From: Arctic95D-9 sp035967665 | Lineage (GTDB): Bacteria > Verrucomicrobiota > Verrucomicrobiia > Verrucomicrobiales > DEV007 | Direction: 5' to 3' | Length of the DNA: 64,000 nt | Assembly (NCBI GenBank): GCA_035967665.1 | Contig: JAYWLB010000107.1 | Location: 1 to 64,000 of the forward strand | Shown here: positions 8,865-17,401 of the stretch, piece by piece | How the letters are laid out: the number at the start of each line of letters is the position of its first letter | How positions within the stretch are numbered: the stretch's first letter is position 1 | Program-made: the position numbers and the translations under genes | The notes under the pieces: generated by a model | Databases searched by the model: none | Seen by the model: the letters and a program-made list of their open reading frames with translations, nothing else | Told to the model about the DNA's origin: nothing

Positions 8865-9416
8865 TCAACCCCGGCAATCTTTTCGAGAACAGTCCCTCGT
8901 CAGTCTCTCGACCCCACCTGCTACCTGAAAGAGCCGTTGGCGGGCTTCGCTAAGTTCTTCAAAAGTCATGTGCCACGTTTCTGAATCGAAAGGCCGATCC
9001 AAATCCTTCGGTAGAGATAAGGTCATCCTTGAGGGCTTCAGTCCCTTCGCCATGTCGGCATCCTGAATAATCGTCATGTGCGCATGAGCAAGATGATTCC
9101 GAATCTTGCGGAGCGACTCGATCGCTTCCGCGAGACGGACAAAATCATTCTGCACCTCTTTTGAAAATCCCCCCGTTTTCACAAAGGCCAGGATTCGATT
9201 CATCCGATCTTTAAAGTGCAAGTCCCGCACATTTTCAAAATCGTCATCCGAAAGATGCCTGCTTAAAAATGCAAGTAAGTCCAGTTCCATCGCACCGAAC
9301 CCAAGGATAAAATTCCCGACAGAGGAATCCCAAGTCGATTGAGCGGGAAAGATTCTCGCATCCTCGATCCGGAGGTTTGAGCCCGGTGGCTCTGCGGGAT
9401 TTTCGTCGGAAGGCAT
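8865..9416 (-). CDS. Uncharacterised HEPN-like helical protein
   Basis: A 183-residue all-helical, soluble protein that I do not recognise as a named family. Residues 101-113 read S-L-R-K-I-R-N-H-L-A-H-A-H. The segment R106-N107-H108...H111 fits the R-x4-6-H motif of HEPN ribonucleases, preceded by a long amphipathic helix as in that fold. HEPN proteins are toxins or effectors in many defence systems. The gene starts 15 bp after the GIY-YIG gene ends, so the two are likely co-expressed. It could equally be a helical protein without catalytic activity; the motif is short and the call is tentative. Confidence 0.6.
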   Translation of the reverse strand: MPSDENPAEPPGSNLRIEDARIFPAQSTWDSSVGNFILGFGAMELDLLAFLSRHLSDDDFENVRDLHFKDRMNRILAFVKTGGFSKEVQNDFVRLAEAIESLRKIRNHLAHAHMTIIQDADMAKGLKPSRMTLSLPKDLDRPFDSETWHMTFEELSEARQRLFQVAGGVERLTRDCSRKDCRG

Positions 9417-9431
9417 TCGTTTTCGATGAAG

Positions 9432-10352
9432 TTATTGACTCGAAGAATCGGGGGCTGTCTCGCTAGATTTAGAGGTCAGCGACTCCAAATAGGCTGCCAA
9501 GCCCTCCCCTTTTTCCGTTTTCCAGGCCGTCGTCCCTGCCGTAGCGCCTGCAGCTACAATACTCGCGGCAGGCGACGGTGCACTGAACGCATAATCCTGA
9601 GCGAAGACCAATCGATTTTCCGCAGATGGGTCCGAAACAAGAACGCCCTGCTCAATCAGTTGCTTTCGCAGCTTGCGATACCCCTCACTCAATCCTTTCA
9701 GAACATCTACTCGCGCATGAGATCCTGCCAAAACAACAAACCCTTCATCCGCTGGCCGCCCTTTCGCTTCAATCGACTGAGTCGGAATATGAAAGTAGAA
9801 AAGCGGAAAAGCCTCGGCCAGGGGGCTTTGGCTCACGGTTTTTGGTTTCTCAAAATAATCAAATCCAGCGGTCTGAGCAATCAGCTTCACGTCTTCAAAA
9901 AACTCAGATACGGTTGCCAATTCCGCTTTGGAAATCGAAGGGATCTTCGGACAGTTTGCATTATTCAGTGTGATTCGTTTCGCAGTATTCACCGCCTGAA
10001 TCATACTCGACTCCAACCATCCCACTTGGCTCGCGTTGAGATTCTCATCCTTACTCGTAAAAAGAAGCAGTCGAGTCACCTCAAAGGGTTGCTTTTCCGG
10101 GTGCACCTGAACCCGATAGGCAACATCTTCCCCCCGACCGATATAAAGCCGGTCTTCGCCGTCCTCGGTCAATCCGAAGACCATGTAAACACCCGGCCGC
10201 TGGAATTCCGGCCAGTCCGGAGAATTCGCTTCTTTGATCCGCACCGCGGGAATGCCGAGGGCCTGAATCGTGCGGTTTACGATTTCGTAGAATCGGGGAC
10301 CTGATCCGGTTCCGTCCGAGAGAAAAAGGCGTAGTTGTCGTCCGTGAGTCAT
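9432..10352 (-). CDS. GIY-YIG nuclease with DUF4357 domain
   Basis: A 306-residue protein. The start is taken at 10352, because M-T-H-G-R-Q-L-R-L-F-L-S-D-G matches the usual N-terminus of this group; seven extra in-frame codons lie upstream. The GIY-YIG domain has G-V-Y-M-V-F-G at 54-60, L-Y-I-G-R-G at 69-74, Arg80 and the catalytic Glu at 114 (G-W-L-E-S). From about 195 on, G-F-V-V-L-A-G-S, then a Leu-rich helix and F-S-A-P-S-P-A-A-S-I-V mark a DUF4357 domain. Such proteins are common accessories of restriction-modification loci. It is in the minus-strand island, 46-67 bp after the SAP gene and 15 bp before the HEPN-like gene. Confidence 0.88.
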   Translation of the reverse strand: MTHGRQLRLFLSDGTGSGPRFYEIVNRTIQALGIPAVRIKEANSPDWPEFQRPGVYMVFGLTEDGEDRLYIGRGEDVAYRVQVHPEKQPFEVTRLLLFTSKDENLNASQVGWLESSMIQAVNTAKRITLNNANCPKIPSISKAELATVSEFFEDVKLIAQTAGFDYFEKPKTVSQSPLAEAFPLFYFHIPTQSIEAKGRPADEGFVVLAGSHARVDVLKGLSEGYRKLRKQLIEQGVLVSDPSAENRLVFAQDYAFSAPSPAASIVAAGATAGTTAWKTEKGEGLAAYLESLTSKSSETAPDSSSQ

Positions 10353-10419
10353 GATGATCGTACAAAAGGGCAATTGCTTCTCTGTCTCACTCTATTTGCT
10401 TATTCGCAGAGCAATCGTC

Positions 10420-11583
10420 TTACAAATCGTAGAGTGTGTATTCTTTGCTGAGTTTTCCAATGCAAGCTGCCTCCAGAAATTCATCGAACAGTGCTCTGAG
10501 ATTGCAAAATATGTCATCGCCGAGCTGTTCAGCCAACTCCGATACAGCGCTGTCATCGTGAATAGCAAGGATCGCTTCCAGGTTTACGGAAATCTCTTCT
10601 TTCATCCCAACGGACAACCGATCGACCATTGCAGGAACGAGGAACAGTCCGGTTTGAATCGCTTCCAGACTGCCTGCATCATCCTCATCGAACTCGAAAG
10701 TTTCTACAAACTGAGCAACGAAAACTGTTTCTGCGAGGGCCTGCTCCGATATCGTTTCATAGCAATCTGACGGTCCCGGGCGTCGGAGACCGGCGCAGTG
10801 ATCCCGAATTAATTCCAGCATTCTCCTGAGCGAGGATTGTATATCACTCTCCTCGCCGTCCCAAAATCGGTAAATTTTCACTAACTGGTGTCTCCGGACT
10901 TCTTTGTGCTTTTCTTCGAGAGAACCCAGTGCCTCTTTGCCTGCCGAGGTCAATTGAAACATCTCGTCTGACACTCTTCCTGAAAATACGCCTTCCGGAT
11001 CCTCAACATCGTTCAGCAATCTTGCGATCAACTCGCTCTTCGTCCCGCTCACAGGCAATCCCCGCTCCTTAAGAAACGTTTTGAGGTCTGCTCCCGTAAA
11101 TGCCTTATCGAACTTCAACTCCGGGTCAGTTTTTTCGATCAGGGTCAAGCGTTCGAAACGTGCGGCCGCCTCCAAATACGATTCACCGAGCACTTTTTCT
11201 CCGTCCGATAGTGGATCATCACCGGGATTGTTGAAATACCCGCGAGTGAGATACGCGATCCGCTTCAGTGACTGCGGTCCGAGTCTCAAACATCTGAGCA
11301 TGTCGATGTGCCTGAAGGACGCTTCCCACCCCATCGGGCGAAAGGGCTTTGCCGGTTGGCTATTGATACCGGAAAGCGTCTCTCTGTCCTCCGCCTCCAG
11401 GTCGGGAACCGCATTAAGTAGTGCTTCGCAGTAATCAGCAGTATCAACAATGAGAAAGGGGCCATCCTTCCCTAACTCTTCCAGCAACCTTTGATACTCC
11501 TCCTCTTCTTCGGGAGTAAACTCGTCCCCCTCGTCTGACCGGTCTCCCGCCCCTGGTACCGGTTCCATGCTACTTCCCGCCAT
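10420..11583 (-). CDS. SAP-domain protein of the modification-system operon
   Basis: About 387 residues, overlapping the end of the Res gene. In-frame starts at 11601, 11583 and 11568 are possible; 11583 is chosen because GAGG lies 11 bases before it and the 14-nt overlap resembles its neighbours, but 11568 also has a GGGAAG nearby. The N-terminus is very acidic. A SAP motif (A-D-L-K-T-F-L-K-E-R-G-L-P-V, then G-T-K-S-E-L-I-A-R-L) occupies about 25-30 residues in the middle; SAP helices bind DNA, often AT-rich. The rest is helical and unrecognised. Translational coupling to Res suggests a partner of the restriction subunit or a regulator of it. Confidence 0.7.
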   Translation of the reverse strand: MAGSSMEPVPGAGDRSDEGDEFTPEEEEEYQRLLEELGKDGPFLIVDTADYCEALLNAVPDLEAEDRETLSGINSQPAKPFRPMGWEASFRHIDMLRCLRLGPQSLKRIAYLTRGYFNNPGDDPLSDGEKVLGESYLEAAARFERLTLIEKTDPELKFDKAFTGADLKTFLKERGLPVSGTKSELIARLLNDVEDPEGVFSGRVSDEMFQLTSAGKEALGSLEEKHKEVRRHQLVKIYRFWDGEESDIQSSLRRMLELIRDHCAGLRRPGPSDCYETISEQALAETVFVAQFVETFEFDEDDAGSLEAIQTGLFLVPAMVDRLSVGMKEEISVNLEAILAIHDDSAVSELAEQLGDDIFCNLRALFDEFLEAACIGKLSKEYTLYDL

Positions 11584-14302
11584 CCAAGTTTGACGCCTCA
11601 TGACTATACTTCTCCGCCAGCCCCACCAGTGACATATTGCTTTGAATCACGGTGTCAGGAATGAGCAGGTAAGCCCACGGCGTCGCGCCAACAGTCGCAG
11701 CATGAGCGGTCGCCTGTTCGCAGAAGGCGGCTCCCGCTTCGGCTTTTGCGAGAACTTCTTCGTTGTTGGTCTGATCCTCCCGCTTCACTTCGACGAGATA
11801 CTTGCACTCGCTCGTCTCGACGACGAAGTCGGGTTCGTAGGAACGCTCGGACTGCGAACCGATCCGGTAGTAGACGGAAAACTGACCGCTCGCGGGTTTG
11901 AACCATTTCTCCGCTCCGTGGCTTCCTTCAAGGATTTCCGCAAAGCGACGCTCCGCATCGGAATCGAATTTCTGAAACGGATAGAGGCACTTGGAGAACC
12001 CTGTGTAAACGTAGCGTCGAATGTTTGATTTCTGTGCGGGAGAAACTCGAAAGTCGAGCGCCTCGCTTCCTTCCTCAGCGTTGAAGGGGCAATCTTTCAG
12101 CGCCATCCAGCCTTTGAGCACTTTCGTTTCGCTCCCGGCTGACTTCTCCCAGAAATGCGGCTGCATCTGCGAATGGATGTTCTTCGCAATGGCCCGTTCG
12201 TGGTAGCGGAGCACGTTGAGCAAGTCATCGTCAGACAGCTTCTTTTTGAAATGCTCGACAACCTGCCCTGCTAGATCGTAAAGAAAATCAGCTTGCTCGT
12301 CGTAACTGACATCGTCGAAATCGATGAGCTGGCGCACGATGTAATCTTCGGGTCGACGCTCGATCAATTGCATCTGCGTGTCGCTTGCAACGGTCGATTG
12401 GCGGTTGTCATTGAGATACTGCAGGAGCAGATCACGTTCGACTGGCTGAAAATCCAGTCCTGAAGTATCCACCTCGAACGGGTGGAACCCGGTGCTCGTA
12501 TCTCCTTTTGGAATCACGGTGATCCGCGGAATCTCGATCGTGTTCTCCTGGAGCGCTTTTGCAGCCTGTTTCAAAATTTTGGTGTAGTCGACTTTTTCCT
12601 TCACCCCTTCGAGTTCGAGTTGCATCGGCGTGAGGGACTCCTCCAGCTTTTTGGCGAGATCCTTCGTCACCTCCGGTTTGTCGAGATAGTTGACGGAGGG
12701 GAGATGCTCCTGCTTTCGCAGCAATTCGAGCGCTTTCTGACCGGCGCGCTTTTCGGAATTGGTTTTGAAAATCGGTTCTGAAGTCTTCGGTGTTCCCGAT
12801 TTTGTGGACGTTCCTTCAGCCTCTCCGAAGAGTTTTGCTTCCAGTCCGGGTTTGGAGATGACTTGAACCGGCTTCTTGTATTCCCTGGGCTTCTCGATGA
12901 TCCGGGTTTTGATCCTCACCGGGGAGTCGGGCTTGTTGGCCTCTTCGATGATCTCCTGAAATTTGTCGTGTGCGACGATGGTGAGCCGGTCGACGGCTTC
13001 CACGCCGGTGCGATGGCCATAGGGAAGCCGCAGGCCGCGCCCCACAGTTTGCTCGATGAGTGTCCGTGCGTTGGCGGCACGGAGGGGAACAATCGTGAAC
13101 AGGTTGTTCACGTCCCATCCTTCCTTGAGCATGTTCACGTGGATGACAATCTCGGTAGGTTCGTCAGGGCTTTCGACCTGGAGAAGCCGCTCCACCGTGT
13201 CCTCCTCCTTTTTCTTGGTCGAAGAGTCCACCTGAAGGACCTTACCGGCGTAGGCGCCCTGAAAGAAGGGCTCTGACTCGATAAGTGCCTTCAAAGCCGC
13301 CGCGTGGGTCGTGTCACGGGCGATCACGAGCATGAACGGCTTCACCCGTTTTCTGCCGGTCTGGCGGGCGTAGGTGTCGAGTTCGATTTTCGTTTCCTCG
13401 TGGAGGCGAATCCCGTCCTCCAGTTTGATTCGCTCCAGTTCGTCGTCGCTGAAGTCTTTCGCGTTGAAATCAACCTGGGTCGCTACGGCGGGGTCTTTGA
13501 CAAAACCGTCTTCAATCGCCGAGGCGAGTGGGTAATCGTAGATCACGTTTTTGAACCAGACCGGACCGGTCGCACGATCAAGAAAGGGAGTCGCGGTGAG
13601 CTCCAGCCCGATGAGGGGATCGAGTTCGTTGAGCGCCCGGGCACCGGCATCGGCGCGGTAGCGATGGGATTCGTCCATGAGAAGGACGAGATCGGGCAGC
13701 GATTTCAGGTAGTCGAAATAGCTTTCCCCCAGCGTTTCGCGAAGTCGCCGGATGCGGGGTGCGCCCGCCGTGATCTCCTTGGTGTCTTTGGTGATTTCTT
13801 TCGTCTCGCGATTCAGTTTTGCGATGTTGAAAATATTGATCTCGACCCGTCCGTAGAGATCGCCCTGACCCCGGTATTCCTCGTAATTGTCCCCCGTGAT
13901 GAGCCAGGGCGTGTCCGTCGCGAACTCGGCGATTCCTTTGAAGACGTACTTCGGCGTATTCGGCGTGAAGTCCGTGATCAGTTTTTCGTAAATCGTCAGA
14001 TTCGGAGCGAGGACAAAGAAATTGCGAATCCCGTGGGCGATGTGCAGGTAGGTGATGAACGCCCCCATGAGCCGGGTCTTGCCGACGCCGGTGGCGAGGG
14101 AAAAACAGAGCGAGGGAAAACCGCGCTCGAAATCCTCGACGGTTGGATAGTGCTCACGAATCACGTCGAGTGCTTTCGCAAGCGACGGGGATTCTTTGGG
14201 CAGTCCCGTCGAGGAAAAAACCGTGTCGAGAATCTCGAGCGATTCCCGTTGCGGAGAACGGAGACTGAGCCGTTGGCTGATGGTGCGGACGGATGGGTGC
14301 AT
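11570..14302 (-). CDS. Type III-like restriction subunit Res (DEAD/DEAH translocase plus nuclease)
   Basis: A 910-residue protein. The helicase core has Walker A T-G-V-G-K-T at 71-76, D-E-S-H at 210-213, T-A-T-P at 236-239 and motif VI Q-T-V-G-R-G-L-R-L-P around 420-430. A C-terminal PD-(D/E)XK nuclease is visible as P-D-F (824-826) and L-V-E-V-K (Glu838, Lys840). This is the architecture of type III Res enzymes, which hydrolyse ATP and cut DNA when paired with Mod. The gene lies 152 bp after mod, a gap containing two hairpins, and its end overlaps the SAP gene. All key residues appear intact, so an active enzyme is likely. Confidence 0.92.
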   Translation of the reverse strand: MHPSVRTISQRLSLRSPQRESLEILDTVFSSTGLPKESPSLAKALDVIREHYPTVEDFERGFPSLCFSLATGVGKTRLMGAFITYLHIAHGIRNFFVLAPNLTIYEKLITDFTPNTPKYVFKGIAEFATDTPWLITGDNYEEYRGQGDLYGRVEINIFNIAKLNRETKEITKDTKEITAGAPRIRRLRETLGESYFDYLKSLPDLVLLMDESHRYRADAGARALNELDPLIGLELTATPFLDRATGPVWFKNVIYDYPLASAIEDGFVKDPAVATQVDFNAKDFSDDELERIKLEDGIRLHEETKIELDTYARQTGRKRVKPFMLVIARDTTHAAALKALIESEPFFQGAYAGKVLQVDSSTKKKEEDTVERLLQVESPDEPTEIVIHVNMLKEGWDVNNLFTIVPLRAANARTLIEQTVGRGLRLPYGHRTGVEAVDRLTIVAHDKFQEIIEEANKPDSPVRIKTRIIEKPREYKKPVQVISKPGLEAKLFGEAEGTSTKSGTPKTSEPIFKTNSEKRAGQKALELLRKQEHLPSVNYLDKPEVTKDLAKKLEESLTPMQLELEGVKEKVDYTKILKQAAKALQENTIEIPRITVIPKGDTSTGFHPFEVDTSGLDFQPVERDLLLQYLNDNRQSTVASDTQMQLIERRPEDYIVRQLIDFDDVSYDEQADFLYDLAGQVVEHFKKKLSDDDLLNVLRYHERAIAKNIHSQMQPHFWEKSAGSETKVLKGWMALKDCPFNAEEGSEALDFRVSPAQKSNIRRYVYTGFSKCLYPFQKFDSDAERRFAEILEGSHGAEKWFKPASGQFSVYYRIGSQSERSYEPDFVVETSECKYLVEVKREDQTNNEEVLAKAEAGAAFCEQATAHAATVGATPWAYLLIPDTVIQSNMSLVGLAEKYSHEASNLDGGK

Positions 14303-14334
14303 CGGAAAATGGAAAGGGACGAATCAGATCCAAA

Positions 14335-14386
14335 CCGGCGCAAAAAACCCGCCGGAATTAAGCGTCAGGAACTTCCACGAAGTTCC
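14335..14386 (-). promoter_or_regulatory. Two hairpins in the mod-res spacer
   Basis: GGAACTT/AAGTTCC (14368-14374 with 14380-14386, five-base loop) and CCGGCG/CGCCGG (14335-14340 with 14350-14355) form two perfect stems in the only sizeable gap within the core operon. In the minus-strand transcript both precede the Res start. They could tune Res expression relative to Mod by attenuation or processing. A clean terminator T-run is lacking, so the role is open. Confidence 0.45.
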
Positions 14387-14454
14387 GAGAGGCTCGGCGG
14401 GTATGCTTCGAATAGGGTAGATCATGCTCTTTTGTCTTCAAGTGGTATCGCTTC

Positions 14455-16245
14455 TTAATCGAGGTCGAGTTCCTGCTGGCCGGCCGGTTTCGGGGCTTCG
14501 GGGAGATTTTCGATCTCGAGGGAATAGTCGTCGTGATCCCACTCGCAGCGATGGAGAACGGCTTTGGGAATCTTTTTCAGGGTGAGATTGGGAAAGATGT
14601 CGGGCTTGACGCGAAAGGCGGCACAACAGACGAGGAGGGAGCGATCCGCACCGACCGCTTCGGAAATTTCTTCTAGCTTGGGTCGGCTCAGGCTTTGGGT
14701 GGTGACGTAGATAAAATCTGTCTCGCTCGCCTGTCCGTGAAGCCAGTAGTGCTCTTCGCTCGGGGCGTAGGTGAAGCCTTCAATTTTGCAGACCGCTTCG
14801 GCGAGACGCTCGGGCTCGAACTCGGGATTGATGACCGGGTTTCCCCATTGGTCATCCTTGATGAGGGAGGGAGCGAGGCGGTAGTAGCGGAAGCCGCCCC
14901 CGCCTTTCCAGTTGGCTGCTTTGGTGATGCCGCCCGGATCGTCGCCGTCAATGACTTTTTGGAGACGGGGAATGCAGTGGGTGTGGCAATGTTCGCCCAG
15001 TTCGATGCCGATCCAGCGTCGTCCCATCTTGTGAGCGACCGCGGCGGTGGTGCCGGAGCCGAGGAAGGAGTCGAGGACGAGGTCGCCGGGGTTGGTGGCG
15101 AGTTCTAAAACTTTCTGAATAAGTGCTTCTGGCTTTTTGCCATTAGGAAACTTCACGCCCCCTTCTTTGGTTAAATTATTTAGCGGAAATCCATCCCAGT
15201 AAGTTCCCGCCTTCTCCAGCCGAACGATTCGTCTACCGCTTTTTGAAGCAATATCCTTGAGCCACGCAAACAAGTCACAATTGCGCCCCTTATAGTAAAG
15301 AGTTGTCTGCTTTCCCTTATTTTTTCCCGATATCGGTTTATAAGATATGCTAAAAAAATCTCCTTTCCCTTCGGTCGCCTCCATCACCCGAGTGCGAATC
15401 GAACTTTGAGCATTCGTGTCGCGAAATATCCGGTCATAGTATTTAAAGTAGACCTCTTTTTCACTAAGCCCCTCCTCCTTCATTACCTTAGAAATCGGCT
15501 CAAATACACTGCCCTCGTGCACAAATATTTCTATGTCATTCCCGCCTCCGTCCTGAACCGTCCCTAACTGCTTCTTAACGCCAAACTCCTTTACGATTCG
15601 CGTATACTTCCAGCTTTTCCCAGCTGATCGCATCTCTTCGATATATTCAAATAAATCCTCTTCGTCGTAAAGGTCATTAAATTTTTCAAATCCGCCTTCA
15701 CCTGTACGATCCTTAGCATATACGAGTAAGTATTCGATATTTTTCTTTAGCCTCTTATCCTCTCCTCCCCCAGAAGCTCCAGCGGTCTGTTTCATTTTAA
15801 CGCTCACTTGATTCACGAAATTTTTTCTACTAAAAATTTCATCTAAAATCACTTTACCGTAAGCCATCTCATCATCATTTAGCTGACAAAACAGCACACC
15901 ATCTTTGCTCAAGAGTTTCTCCAGTATTTCAAACCGAGAGTACATTTGTGTAAGCCAGACTGAATGCTCCAAACCATCATCATAGTGATCAAACATCTGC
16001 CCCGTATTATACGGCGGGTCAATAAACACACATTTTATCTTCCCCGCATACTCCTGCTCAAGCGCTTTCAGTGCGAGCAAGTTATCTCCGAAGATGAGCT
16101 TGTTATCAAAGAGGTCGTCCTCACTGACCCGATGCTCCGCATGATAGCTTTTCTCCGGCTCCTCGATGAGGACACGAGGTTCCAGCTTGGGACGATTCTC
16201 TTTCCCAATCCAGGTCAGTTCCAGTTTCTGTTTATTGCGGGGCAT
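14455..16245 (-). CDS. Type III-like DNA methyltransferase Mod (beta class)
   Basis: A 596-residue amino-methyltransferase. Catalytic motif IV is D-P-P-Y-N-T-G at 76-82 and the AdoMet-binding motif I is L-D-S-F-L-G-S-G-T-T at 391-400. The order IV before I, with a large insert between, is that of the beta class used by type III Mod subunits. The insert should be the target-recognition domain. Residues about 68-379 are encoded by markedly AT-richer DNA than either end of the gene, suggesting exchange of the recognition half. It starts inside the end of the AlbA-type gene (14-nt overlap), so the two are translationally coupled. Modification is probably of adenine, by family analogy. Confidence 0.92.
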   Translation of the reverse strand: MPRNKQKLELTWIGKENRPKLEPRVLIEEPEKSYHAEHRVSEDDLFDNKLIFGDNLLALKALEQEYAGKIKCVFIDPPYNTGQMFDHYDDGLEHSVWLTQMYSRFEILEKLLSKDGVLFCQLNDDEMAYGKVILDEIFSRKNFVNQVSVKMKQTAGASGGGEDKRLKKNIEYLLVYAKDRTGEGGFEKFNDLYDEEDLFEYIEEMRSAGKSWKYTRIVKEFGVKKQLGTVQDGGGNDIEIFVHEGSVFEPISKVMKEEGLSEKEVYFKYYDRIFRDTNAQSSIRTRVMEATEGKGDFFSISYKPISGKNKGKQTTLYYKGRNCDLFAWLKDIASKSGRRIVRLEKAGTYWDGFPLNNLTKEGGVKFPNGKKPEALIQKVLELATNPGDLVLDSFLGSGTTAAVAHKMGRRWIGIELGEHCHTHCIPRLQKVIDGDDPGGITKAANWKGGGGFRYYRLAPSLIKDDQWGNPVINPEFEPERLAEAVCKIEGFTYAPSEEHYWLHGQASETDFIYVTTQSLSRPKLEEISEAVGADRSLLVCCAAFRVKPDIFPNLTLKKIPKAVLHRCEWDHDDYSLEIENLPEAPKPAGQQELDLD

Positions 16246-17401
16246 GGGGATTCTTAAGGGGAAGCGTGACCTGAAAACGATTGGCGTCGAGGTCGTTGTG
16301 AAATTGAATGGTCGGATATAGTTTTGCGGCTCGACGAAGTCCTGTTCCGTGGCCTTTGTATTGCATTAAGGTCAATCCAATTCGCTCCAGTATGGGATTG
16401 CGGCTGCGGCTAATTCCCTGCTGCGCCTCTTCGATCGTGAGGCTGTTGGGCAGTGTTCCGGGGCTAATGATTTCAATCCGGTCGTCGAAGATAAGAACAC
16501 GGACTTTGTCTTTCAGAAAATAGTCCCGATGCACGAGAGCATTGGTCAGGATTTCTTCAAAAACGGCAGGCGGCACGAGCGGTTCACCCGAATCGTTGAA
16601 CGAATCGCCTTCCGATTGCTTTCTCTGATTCCAAGCCTTGAGAAAGGTAAGCAATTCCTCATACATTTCGGGAAGCGTTCCTTCAATATGGCGATCATCG
16701 TGAAAGCGGGAACCGGTCGGATCGGTCCCTTCATACCAGATTGCCTTGGCCGCGAACTCGGGGAGCAGATCCTGTGGCTGCTTTGCGAAGAGCAAACAAC
16801 CGGCAAGGGTAAGCCGATCCTCCTGAACCAAGTGGATCGTCCGCATTTGTTCGATCAACTCGTCATCGGGCTCGTCAGCGTCTTCGCGGAACCGCTCCTC
16901 CAGATAGTTTCGGTAGCTCTTCAGATTCAAATTGGAAAGACTCGAACCCGGAATCGACTGTTTCTCTGCGTAGACATGCGATCCCACTTGAAACAATCGG
17001 CGAAGTTCATCCCGGTTCGTGACATGCCGGATGTCCGCGCCGGTGCGAACGTAGAAACCGCCCTTGTTGGTTTGATAGGGTTTATCAATACCTTCCGGGA
17101 TTGTGACAACAATGACAACCCCATCCGATGTGACGACGTTCTCAGTATCAACAGTGATTTTCGGCACGACACTGTGTTCGGTGCAGTTTCCGATCATTTC
17201 GTTGGCTTTACTGATCTGCTCAGGTGTCAGCCCGGTGACTTTTGGGTCGTCCGATACACCGATCAAAATACGACCACCGCGCTTGTTGAGAAATGCGACA
17301 ATTTGTTTGGCAAGCTTGTCCTGGGTATCCAGCAATTCTTTGAGCTGCAGGCCACTGTCTTCCCCTTTCAGAATCAGTTTTCTCAGTTCGATCTCTTCCA
17401 T
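16232..17401 (-). CDS. AlbA/Schlafen-type DNA-binding ATPase-fold protein
   Basis: A 389-residue protein with the two-domain plan of bacterial Schlafen AlbA_2 proteins. Residues 1-125 hold the AlbA-like domain (L-K-E-L-L-D, then G-G-R-I-L-I-G-V-S-D-D). The C-terminal part holds a GHKL-like ATP-binding segment with L-T-N-A-L-V-H-R-D-Y-F and the Gly-rich K-G-H-G-T-G-L-R-R. Such proteins are often annotated as ATP-binding or transcriptional-regulator-like and recur beside restriction genes. It overlaps the TrlF-type gene upstream by 19 nt and Mod downstream by 14 nt, so it is embedded in the core operon and may sense substrate or link the ATPase modules. Confidence 0.86.
   Translation of the reverse strand: MEEIELRKLILKGEDSGLQLKELLDTQDKLAKQIVAFLNKRGGRILIGVSDDPKVTGLTPEQISKANEMIGNCTEHSVVPKITVDTENVVTSDGVVIVVTIPEGIDKPYQTNKGGFYVRTGADIRHVTNRDELRRLFQVGSHVYAEKQSIPGSSLSNLNLKSYRNYLEERFREDADEPDDELIEQMRTIHLVQEDRLTLAGCLLFAKQPQDLLPEFAAKAIWYEGTDPTGSRFHDDRHIEGTLPEMYEELLTFLKAWNQRKQSEGDSFNDSGEPLVPPAVFEEILTNALVHRDYFLKDKVRVLIFDDRIEIISPGTLPNSLTIEEAQQGISRSRNPILERIGLTLMQYKGHGTGLRRAAKLYPTIQFHNDLDANRFQVTLPLKNPHAPQ

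Noticed and set aside
13304..14458. 384-codon open frame on the plus strand across the Res gene
   Set aside because: It lies antisense to a well-supported Res gene, has no family-like sequence or signal, and is expected by chance in a GC-rich long gene.
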